Assembly (NCBI GenBank): GCA_947074165.1
Contig: CAMTOT010000190.1
Coordinates: forward strand, 1-6,060
DNA: 6,060 nt
Direction: 5' to 3'
DNA from: an uncultured Bacteroidales bacterium
Lineage (GTDB): Bacteria; Bacteroidota; Bacteroidia; Bacteroidales; JAUNSR01
The notes under the pieces were generated by a model. The model made no database searches, was not told where the DNA came from, and was given only the letters and a program-made list of their open reading frames with translations. Position 1 is the stretch's first letter. Every line of letters begins with the position of its first letter. Positions 1 to 4,695 of this stretch are shown piece after piece. The position numbers and the translations under genes are program-made.

Positions 1-748
1 CCTGATTGATATAAGCAAGTTCTTCAGAGTTTACAAATTTAGATTTGCTTGGTTTATCATACATAAATACCCAAAATCCCATCCAGATGAAACCAAGAGC
101 ACCGATGATGATAAACGCCATCTCCCAACCGTTACCTACACCGATACCTTTGAAGTATTTAGCGATTGTAGGGATAGCAAGAGGAGCTGCAAGAGCACCT
201 ACTGTAGCACCGGCGTTAAAGATAGACGTAGCAAGAGCGCGGTCTTTTTTAGGGAAATATTCTGCTGTAGTTTTGATAGCAGCAGGGAAGTTACCCGCTT
301 CACCAAGCGCAAGTACGCAACGAGCGAAAATAAACGCGTACATACTTACGGTTGCAACTACCATCGCTGCGTCACCTGTCATTTTAATTAGATCTTCAGC
401 TGAGCTTGCTCCGACCCATAATTCTGTGAATAAACCACATCCTGCATGTAGACATGCACCTATAGACCAAACTCCGATTGCCCAAAGGAATCCTTTTTTA
501 GTACCCATGAAGTCGATAAAACGACCTGCGATAACCATACTGATTGCATAGCATGCAGAGAATACTGCTGTAATTAAGCCGTAATGTTGATCTGTCCAGT
601 GAAACTCAGGACGGATAAATTCAGCCCATGTAAGAGAAAGAACCTGACGGTCCAGATAATTTACTGTTGTTGCGAAGAACAGAAGCGCACAGATTGTCCA
701 TCTGTAGCTAGTCATAGTCTTCGTACTTGTAGCAGAAACTGTACTCAT
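1..748 (-). CDS. exuT: ExuT-like MFS hexuronate transporter, N-terminal part (C-terminus outside window)
   Basis: Inner-membrane major facilitator of the anion:cation symporter (ACS) branch, predicted to import galacturonate and/or glucuronate by proton symport. The visible 249 codons start MSTVSATSTKTMTSYRWTIC. A first hydrophobic helix at about residues 17-30 runs into NYLDRQ (30-35), typical of this branch. A motif-A-like loop, GRFIDFMGTKKG (75-86), lies between helices 2 and 3. ARCVLALGEAGNFPAAIKT (142-160) followed by AEYFPKKDRALATSIFNAG is the hallmark ACS segment. Further hydrophobic helices follow at about 183-196 and 209-230. The protein is cut at the window edge; relatives are about 430-480 residues, so roughly half is missing. 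The ATG at 746-748 is the natural start because it sits just ahead of the first helix; the leader is A-rich without a Shine-Dalgarno sequence. It is the last visible gene of the minus-strand hexuronate set, behind a hairpin after eda. The family call is firm; galacturonate versus glucuronate specificity is inferred from neighbours. Confidence 0.88.
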   Translation of the reverse strand, partial: MSTVSATSTKTMTSYRWTICALLFFATTVNYLDRQVLSLTWAEFIRPEFHWTDQHYGLITAVFSACYAISMVIAGRFIDFMGTKKGFLWAIGVWSIGACLHAGCGLFTELWVGASSAEDLIKMTGDAAMVVATVSMYAFIFARCVLALGEAGNFPAAIKTTAEYFPKKDRALATSIFNAGATVGALAAPLAIPTIAKYFKGIGVGNGWEMAFIIIGALGFIWMGFWVFMYDKPSKSKFVNSEELAYINQ

Positions 749-818
749 TATTTATTTGTTTTAGTGTTTTTCTATTAAAAGATATTCAAAAGTGTTTATT
801 ACCTCTGAATAAATGTGC

Positions 819-849
819 AAAAAGCGTCCCTGCAAAAACAGGGGCGCTT
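819..849 (-). terminator. Hairpin with short T tract between eda and exuT
   Basis: An 11-bp stem (arms 822-832 and 839-849, one G-U pair, 6-nt loop) lies 29 nt after the eda stop. Read on the minus strand, the GC-rich stem runs directly into five T residues (plus-strand A819-A823, two of them inside the stem). This is a typical though modest rho-independent terminator for eda. Because exuT begins about 70 nt further on in the same direction, it may act as a partial terminator that lowers transporter expression relative to the enzymes. Confidence 0.7.
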
Positions 850-877
850 AAATTAAATATATTGATTATACATTCAA

Positions 878-1549
878 TTATTTTCTGCAATCAGCGATTA
901 TCGCAAGAGCTTCAGCACATTTTGCTGAAATTGAAGCCCAGTCCTGAGCTTTGATTACGTCCGCAGGGAATAGGTTAGAACCCATACCTACGCAAGTAAC
1001 ACCTGCGCCAATCCATGCTGAAAGATTTTCTTTAGTAGGCTCTACACCACCTGTTACCATAAGAAGAGACCAAGGCATAGGAGCTTTCATATTCTTAACG
1101 AATGATGGGCCACCTACGTTACCTGCAGGGAATACTTTACAAAGGTCACATCCAAGTTCCTGAGCGAAACCAACTTCTGAAACCGAACCACATCCCGGAG
1201 TATAAGGGATAAGACGACGGTTACATACTTTTGCGATTTCAGGGTTGAAAAGAGGACCAACGATAAAGTTTGCGCCAAGCTGAATGTAAAGAGCAGCTGT
1301 TGCAGGGTCAACGATAGAACCGATACCCAGAATCATTTCCGGACATTCAACTGCAGCGAATTTTACTACTTCTGCGAATACTTCGTGAGCGAAGTCACCA
1401 CGGTTAGTAAATTCGAAAGCGCGAACACCACCTTCGTAACAAGCCTTAACTACTTGTTTTGCAACTTCAACTTCTTTGTGATAAAATACAGGAACCATAC
1501 CTGTTGCCTGCATTGCGTTGATAGTTTGTATCTTTGAAAATCTTGCCAT
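878..1549 (-). CDS. eda: 2-dehydro-3-deoxy-6-phosphogluconate (KDPG) aldolase
   Basis: Cytosolic class I aldolase that cleaves KDPG to pyruvate and glyceraldehyde 3-phosphate, the last step of hexuronate breakdown through the Entner-Doudoroff intermediate. It is 223 residues, against about 213 for E. coli Eda. One KDPG/KHG aldolase barrel fills the protein: GVRAFEFTNRGD (41-52) carries the presumed general-base Glu46, LGIGSIVD lies at 74-81, and RLIPYTPGCGSVSE (112-125) precedes CKVFPAG (137-143), whose Lys138 is the Schiff-base lysine. VTGGV (165-169) contributes to phosphate binding. The start at MARFSKIQ matches the family N-terminus; there is no Shine-Dalgarno sequence, only an A-rich leader. 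It lies 77 nt downstream of kdgK, its immediate pathway partner, and a hairpin follows it. Codon choice (CGT/CGC for Arg, ATC for Ile, GGT for Gly) suggests high expression. No residue expected for catalysis is missing. Confidence 0.96.
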   Translation of the reverse strand: MARFSKIQTINAMQATGMVPVFYHKEVEVAKQVVKACYEGGVRAFEFTNRGDFAHEVFAEVVKFAAVECPEMILGIGSIVDPATAALYIQLGANFIVGPLFNPEIAKVCNRRLIPYTPGCGSVSEVGFAQELGCDLCKVFPAGNVGGPSFVKNMKAPMPWSLLMVTGGVEPTKENLSAWIGAGVTCVGMGSNLFPADVIKAQDWASISAKCAEALAIIADCRK

Positions 1550-1569
1550 TTCTGTTTTGTTTTCAGTTG

Positions 1570-1601
1570 TAAATATAAATCAATTAAGAGTATAACTCAA
1601 A
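1570..1601 (-). promoter_or_regulatory. Candidate Bacteroides-type promoter for eda
   Basis: On the minus strand, TTTG (plus 1598-1601) is separated by 20 bp from TATATTTA (plus 1570-1577). That is one base from the Bacteroides -7 consensus TAnnTTTG, with consensus spacing to the -33 TTTG. It would start transcription about 14 nt before the eda ATG. An interrupted palindrome spans the spacer (see 1580-1606). The kdgK-eda gap is short enough for co-transcription too, so this may be an internal or no promoter. Confidence 0.35.
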
Positions 1602-1606
1602 ATTGA
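1580..1606. repeat. Interrupted palindrome in the kdgK-eda gap
   Basis: TCAATT-AA-GAGT-ATA-ACTC-AA-AATTGA: 6-bp outer arms (1580-1585 and 1601-1606) and 4-bp inner arms (1588-1591 and 1595-1598) are symmetric around 1593, with two A/A mismatches on the way. It overlaps the candidate eda promoter spacer and so could be a repressor site. Alternatively it could form a weak AT-rich hairpin after kdgK. It has no central CG, unlike the LacI-type palindromes elsewhere in the window. Confidence 0.4.
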
Positions 1607-1627
1607 TTCATATTTATTATATAATTT

Positions 1628-2650
1628 TTAGCGTTGTACACGACCTGAAGCGTCACCGCCTGCAAGTGCTTCAACTTCTTCAATTGACACTAAGTTAAAG
1701 TCGCCGTTGATTGTATGTTTCAATGCTGAAGCAGCAACTGCGAATTCAAGAGCCTCACCCTGGTTAGGTTTTGAAAGCAAACCGTGGATGATACCACCAG
1801 AGAATGAGTCACCACCACCAACGCGGTCGATGATTGGGTTGATGTCATAACGTTTAGAAGTATAGAACTCTTTTCCGTCATAGATCATAGCTTTCCATCC
1901 GTTGTGAGTAGCAGAGAAAGATTCACGAAGTGTAGATACAACTGTTTTGAAGTTGAACTCAACAGCCATCTGTTTGAAGATCTCTTTGTAGCCTTCTGCG
2001 TCTGTGTGACCAGCTTCTACGTCTGCGTCTGGTTTGAATCCAAGGCATAGCTCTGCATCTTCTTCGTTACCGATACATACGTCAACGTACTGCATAAGAG
2101 GTTTCATGATAGACTGAGCTTTCTCTTTTGTCCAAAGTTTTTTACGGAAGTTAAGGTCTACTGACACTGTTACTCCGTGACGTTTTGCAGCTTCACAAGC
2201 AAGTTTTGTGATTTCTGCTGCTTCGTCAGAGATAGCAGGAGTGATACCTGACCAGTGGAACCAGTCTGCACCTTCCATGATTGCATCAAAGTCAAAATCA
2301 GCGATTGTTGCTTCTGCGATTGCAGAGTGAGCACGGTCATAAACAACTTTACTTGGACGCATAGAAGCACCAGTCTCAAGGTAGTAGATACCTACACGGT
2401 CACCACCACGAGCGATAAAGTCTGTCTTAACGCCATATTTTCTTAGCGCGTTAACTGCCGACTGACCGATTTCATGTTTAGGAAGTTTTGACACGAAGTA
2501 AGCATCGTGACCATAGTTAGCACAGCTAACAGCTACGTTAGCTTCACCACCACCATAAACAACATCAAAAGAATCTGACTGAACGAAACGTGTATTGCCA
2601 GGAGTTGACAATCTCAACATGATTTCGCCTAATGTTACAATTTTGCTCAT
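1628..2650 (-). CDS. kdgK: 2-keto-3-deoxygluconate (KDG) kinase, PfkB family
   Basis: Cytosolic sugar kinase that phosphorylates KDG with ATP to KDPG, the substrate of the neighbouring Eda. It is 340 residues, somewhat longer than the 309-residue E. coli enzyme. A ribokinase/PfkB fold spans the protein: the N-terminal substrate motif YGGGEANVAVS (32-42), the lid-strand region RVGIYYLETGA (85-95), DLNFRKKLW (165-173), GNEEDAEL (194-201) and the C-terminal signature DRVGGGDSFSGG (275-286). In that signature Asp281 is the catalytic base in the anion-hole loop (GGGD here, where GAGD is more usual). I chose the ATG at 2648-2650 (MSKIVTLGEIML). An in-frame ATG at 2695 lies inside the predicted -7 promoter box, so the 15 extra residues would not be transcribed. 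The long gap and hairpin separating it from uxaC, plus its own promoter, suggest independent initiation; eda follows 78 nt downstream. Confidence 0.94.
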   Translation of the reverse strand: MSKIVTLGEIMLRLSTPGNTRFVQSDSFDVVYGGGEANVAVSCANYGHDAYFVSKLPKHEIGQSAVNALRKYGVKTDFIARGGDRVGIYYLETGASMRPSKVVYDRAHSAIAEATIADFDFDAIMEGADWFHWSGITPAISDEAAEITKLACEAAKRHGVTVSVDLNFRKKLWTKEKAQSIMKPLMQYVDVCIGNEEDAELCLGFKPDADVEAGHTDAEGYKEIFKQMAVEFNFKTVVSTLRESFSATHNGWKAMIYDGKEFYTSKRYDINPIIDRVGGGDSFSGGIIHGLLSKPNQGEALEFAVAASALKHTINGDFNLVSIEEVEALAGGDASGRVQR

Positions 2651-2692
2651 AATTATATTAAATAAGTTTTTTCGTACTTTTTTAAAGCGATG

Positions 2693-2725
2693 CAAATATA
2701 AATCAAATCTTTTGAATGATGCAAC
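2693..2725 (-). promoter_or_regulatory. kdgK promoter, Bacteroides type
   Basis: Minus-strand TATATTTG (plus 2693-2700) matches the Bacteroides -7 consensus TAnnTTTG exactly. GTTG (plus 2722-2725) lies 21 bp upstream as a 3-of-4 match to the -33 TTTG. Transcription would begin around 2686, giving a leader of about 36 nt. The -7 box covers the only upstream in-frame ATG, which supports the start codon at 2650. Confidence 0.65.
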
Positions 2726-2732
2726 CGTTTGC
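2721..2732. promoter_or_regulatory. Candidate LacI-family operator over the kdgK -33 box
   Basis: GCAACCGTTTGC has perfect 4-bp arms GCAA/TTGC around a CCGT core centred on CG, the usual layout of LacI/PurR-family operators. It covers the -33 element of the kdgK promoter, where bound repressor would block RNA polymerase. Its arms differ from the GTGT/CAC arms of the two sites beside lacI, so it may belong to the same regulator or to a different family member. Confidence 0.45.
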
Positions 2733-2870
2733 GCATTAACTTTTTAAATTGTTTTGTTAAACATGCATTTTATTGCAAGAGCCAATCACACCGAGTGTTA
2801 AGTGACGTTGATTCTTCAATTTATATCTTCTGTACGTGCTCGCTGAGTTGTTGAATGTTTGTTTTAACCT

Positions 2871-2911
2871 AAAATCGGAGCAGCGGTATTGTTAAATAAC
2901 CGTTGCTCCGA
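2871..2911 (-). terminator. Rho-independent terminator after uxaC
   Basis: A strong 12-bp stem (arms 2876-2887 and 2899-2910, one G-U pair, extended by T2875-A2911) with an 11-nt AT-rich loop begins about 50 nt after the uxaC stop. Read on the minus strand, the stem is followed by ATTTTAGG, a short U tract. The stem is GC-rich within AT-rich surroundings. It probably ends most uxaC transcripts before kdgK. Confidence 0.7.
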
Positions 2912-2960
2912 GTATCTTAGTTCTTATTATTTCTACCCTTAAAAAAGGAGTAGGAGTAAA

Positions 2961-4367
2961 TTAGAAGTTGAAGTAGTTTTTAGCGTTGTTGTAAGAGATA
3001 TTCTCGATCATTTTGCCGATGAATTCCATTTCAGACGCTGGGATCTCTCCGTTTTCTACGTCGCGACCAACAAGGTTACAAAGCGTACGGCGGAAATATT
3101 CGTGACGTGGGTAAGAAAGCAAACTTCTTGAGTCTGTAAGCATACCTACGAAACGGCTAAGAAGACCAAGTACAGAAAGAGCGTTCATCTGTTTTTCCAT
3201 ACCATCTTTCTGATCAAGGAACCACCATCCTGAACCGAACTGGATTTTACCAGCTACAGATCCATCCTGGAAGTTACCAAGCATTGTAGCGATAACCTCA
3301 TTTGCGCATGGGTTAAGGTTGTAAAGGATAGTTTTAGCCAGTTTACCGTTTGAGTTAAGTTTGTCAAGATATTTAGACATTTTCTTAGCTGTCGTAAACT
3401 CACCGATTGAGTCAAAACCTGTATCAGGACCAAGAAGTTTAAACATCTTAGTGTTGTTGTTACGGATAGCGCCATAGTGGAACTGCTGAGTCCATCCTTT
3501 TTCCCAATCCATTTCACCGAAGATAATCATCATCGCTGATTTGAATTTAAGGATCTCTTCGTGAGAAAGCTCAGCTCCACCGTATACTTTATCAAAGATT
3601 GATTTGATTTCAGCGTCAGTATAGTCTTCAGCGTAGAACTCTTCGATACCGTGGTCTGAAAGACGACATCCCTGCTCAGCGAAGAAGTCATGACGTTTGC
3701 GAAGAGCTTCGATCATATCGTCAAATTTGCTGATAGTAACACCGCTCACTTCGCCAAGTTTCTCAACATAGGCGCGGAATTCTGAAGGAACCTCAACAGC
3801 CATCGCTTTGTCAGGACGCCATGTCGGAAGCATTCTTACCTCAAAACCGCTTTCGCGTGTTGCGATATGGTGCTCAAGAGTATCAATCGGATCATCAGTA
3901 GTACATACAAGTTCTACATTATATTTACGCATTAGTCCGCGTGCTGTAAATTCAGGAGTAGCAAGTTTCTCGTTACACTCGTCGAAAATCTCTCTTGCCG
4001 TTTTAGGGCTAAGGATTTTATCGATACCGAAAGCTGTTTTAAGCTCAAGGTGTGTCCAGTGGTATAGAGGGTTTCTCATTGTATATGGAACAGTTTCCGC
4101 CCACTTCTCGAATTTCTCCCAGTCAGAAGTGTCTTTACCTGTACAAAAACGCTCATCGATACCGTTTGTACGCATAGCACGCCATTTGTAGTGGTCACCA
4201 CCCAACCATGCTTCAGTTACAGAGCGGAACTTATGGTCGTTAGCTACCATTGAAGGTACAAGGTGACAGTGGTAGTCGATGATTGGCATTTTAGCCGAAT
4301 GTTCGTGATACAGTTTTTGCGCAGTTTCTGTTTGCAACAAAAAGTTTTCGTCCATGAATTGTTTCAT
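2961..4367 (-). CDS. uxaC: Uronate isomerase (glucuronate/galacturonate isomerase)
   Basis: Cytosolic enzyme that interconverts D-galacturonate with D-tagaturonate and D-glucuronate with D-fructuronate, the entry step of the pathway. At 468 residues it is full length (about 470 in E. coli). It belongs to the amidohydrolase superfamily: the strand-1 HxH motif is IDYHCHL (30-36; His33 and His35), LVCTTDDPIDTLEHH spans 153-167, WTQQFHYGAIRNNN (292-305) carries His297, and GMLTDSRSLLSYPRHEYFR (408-426) supplies the strand-8 Asp412 expected at the metal site. The first ATG (4365-4367, MKQFMDENFLLQ) fits the family N-terminus; Met5 is a less likely alternative. There is no Shine-Dalgarno sequence. 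The gene diverges from the lacI-type regulator across a 328-bp region with a -7 box and operator-like palindromes, so control by that regulator is likely. A terminator follows. Codon choice suggests strong expression. Confidence 0.97.
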   Translation of the reverse strand: MKQFMDENFLLQTETAQKLYHEHSAKMPIIDYHCHLVPSMVANDHKFRSVTEAWLGGDHYKWRAMRTNGIDERFCTGKDTSDWEKFEKWAETVPYTMRNPLYHWTHLELKTAFGIDKILSPKTAREIFDECNEKLATPEFTARGLMRKYNVELVCTTDDPIDTLEHHIATRESGFEVRMLPTWRPDKAMAVEVPSEFRAYVEKLGEVSGVTISKFDDMIEALRKRHDFFAEQGCRLSDHGIEEFYAEDYTDAEIKSIFDKVYGGAELSHEEILKFKSAMMIIFGEMDWEKGWTQQFHYGAIRNNNTKMFKLLGPDTGFDSIGEFTTAKKMSKYLDKLNSNGKLAKTILYNLNPCANEVIATMLGNFQDGSVAGKIQFGSGWWFLDQKDGMEKQMNALSVLGLLSRFVGMLTDSRSLLSYPRHEYFRRTLCNLVGRDVENGEIPASEMEFIGKMIENISYNNAKNYFNF

Positions 4368-4410
4368 TGTCTTTTACTATTTAATAGTTAATAACGTTGT
4401 AGATTATCTT

Positions 4411-4434
4411 AAACTAAATAACCTGTTTAGGTTT
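4411..4434. repeat. Inverted repeat at the predicted uxaC transcript start
   Basis: AACCT-GTTT-AGGTT (4420-4433) is a perfect 5-bp inverted repeat. A larger alternative pairs 4411-4418 with 4426-4434 using one bulged base. It lies immediately downstream of the uxaC -7 box, where it could be a repressor site or a 5' hairpin of the mRNA. It lacks the central CG of the other palindromes, so binding by the LacI-family protein is not implied. Confidence 0.4.
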
Positions 4435-4441
4435 GTTAGCT

Positions 4442-4449
4442 CAAATATA
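4442..4449 (-). promoter_or_regulatory. uxaC promoter -7 box
   Basis: Minus-strand TATATTTG matches the Bacteroides -7 consensus exactly and is identical to the boxes ahead of kdgK and lacI. Transcription would start near 4435, giving a leader of about 67 nt. At the usual 19-21 bp upstream no TTTG is present (the sequence reads CAAAT on the minus strand). The promoter may therefore need an activator or have a weak -33 element. Confidence 0.55.
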
Positions 4450-4487
4450 TAAACTATCTAACATTTCCATTTGTTTTAATATAGCTG

Positions 4488-4531
4488 TGCTTACAAATTG
4501 TAAGTCAAAAATGCTTATTTTGTAAATGCTT
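4488..4531. repeat. Cluster of small repeats upstream of the uxaC promoter
   Basis: CTTACAA-A-TTGTAAG (4490-4504) is a perfect 15-bp palindrome with 7-bp arms. It is followed by two direct copies of AAATGCTT at 4509-4516 and 4524-4531, 15 bp apart. TGCTT also begins at 4488, overlapping the palindrome. The cluster lies about 40-80 bp upstream of the uxaC -7 box, an activator-like position. I do not recognise the protein that would bind it. Confidence 0.45.
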
Positions 4532-4576
4532 GTTATATAATTGGTTGAGCTTACGTTGCGAAGATAATATTTTTTC

Positions 4577-4590
4577 CGTGTACGAGCACG
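4577..4590. promoter_or_regulatory. Candidate operator O2 for the LacI-family regulator
   Basis: CGTGTACGAGCACG has arms CGTG/CACG around a central CG. Its 12-bp core GTGTACGAGCAC agrees at 9 of 12 positions, in the same register, with GTGTCCGTACAC in O1, as expected for two sites of one dimeric LacI-family protein. It lies 16 bp upstream of the lacI -33 box and 84 bp from O1, centre to centre. Confidence 0.55.
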
Positions 4591-4606
4591 ATTTTTGTAT
4601 ATTTTT

Positions 4607-4636
4607 TTTGCATCACAAAAATTACTATTATATTTG
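4607..4636 (+). promoter_or_regulatory. lacI-type regulator promoter, Bacteroides type
   Basis: TTTG (4607-4610) lies 18 bp upstream of TATATTTG (4629-4636), an exact match to the -7 consensus with spacing one base short of the usual 19-21. Transcription would start near 4643, about 50 nt before the regulator's ATG. Palindrome O1 lies just downstream of this start and O2 just upstream of the -33 box, an arrangement that suggests autoregulation. Confidence 0.6.
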
Positions 4637-4656
4637 CCTTTGAAATAATAATATTT

Positions 4657-4678
4657 AAATTGTGTCCGTACACAAATT
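4657..4678. promoter_or_regulatory. Candidate operator O1 for the LacI-family regulator
   Basis: The core TTGTGTCCGTACACAA (4660-4675) is palindromic around a central CG. Symmetry extends to a 22-bp dyad with two mismatched pairs out of eleven (4666/4669 and 4659/4676). The CG centre is what LacI-family hinge helices usually recognise. The site lies between the predicted lacI transcript start and its ATG (18 bp before the ATG), a roadblock position for self-repression. Confidence 0.65.
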
Positions 4679-4695
4679 ATATTTTATAACATAAA

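Larger units (their letters stand above)
2651..2960. other. 310-bp uxaC-kdgK intergenic region
   Basis: No convincing gene lies here. From the uxaC side it holds the uxaC terminator hairpin (2871-2911), about 140 bp of AT-rich DNA with no clear element, the kdgK promoter with an overlapping CG-centred palindrome (2693-2732), and a roughly 36-nt kdgK leader. CGTGCTCG at 2835-2842 also occurs, inverted, in the palindrome at 4577-4590. ACAC-CGA-GTGT at 2788-2798 is a short inverted repeat of unknown meaning. Confidence 0.6.
4368..4695. other. 328-bp divergent uxaC/lacI control region
   Basis: No gene is visible here. In order it holds the uxaC leader (4368 to about 4435) with an inverted repeat, the uxaC -7 box (4442-4449), a cluster of small repeats (4488-4531), palindrome O2 (4577-4590), the lacI promoter (4607-4636) and palindrome O1 (4657-4678). 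At least two promoters and two probable binding sites for one protein fit here, so this is the regulatory hub of the locus. Confidence 0.75.

Noticed and set aside
45..551. 168-residue plus-strand open frame opposite the transporter
   Set aside because: It is antisense to a clear MFS coding frame, low in complexity (rich in Ala, Pro and Ile) and has no family features. The opposite strand explains it.
787..821. Possible exuT promoter (CACTTTTG at 787-794 minus, TTTG at 818-821)
   Set aside because: The -7 box has one mismatch, the spacing of 23 bp is too long, and the TTTG is the tail of the terminator hairpin. It is not supportable as a promoter from sequence alone.
2651..2695. 15-residue N-terminal extension of kdgK from the in-frame ATG at 2695
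   Set aside because: That ATG lies within the predicted -7 promoter box, and MSKIVTLGEIML at 2650 is the normal start of the family.
2933..2953. Small hairpin CTAC...GTAG just after the uxaC stop
   Set aside because: The stem is short and bulged, and the stronger 12-bp hairpin at 2875-2911 is a better terminator.
3808..4191. 127-residue plus-strand open frame inside uxaC
   Set aside because: It is antisense to the conserved central part of uronate isomerase, with no recognisable protein features.
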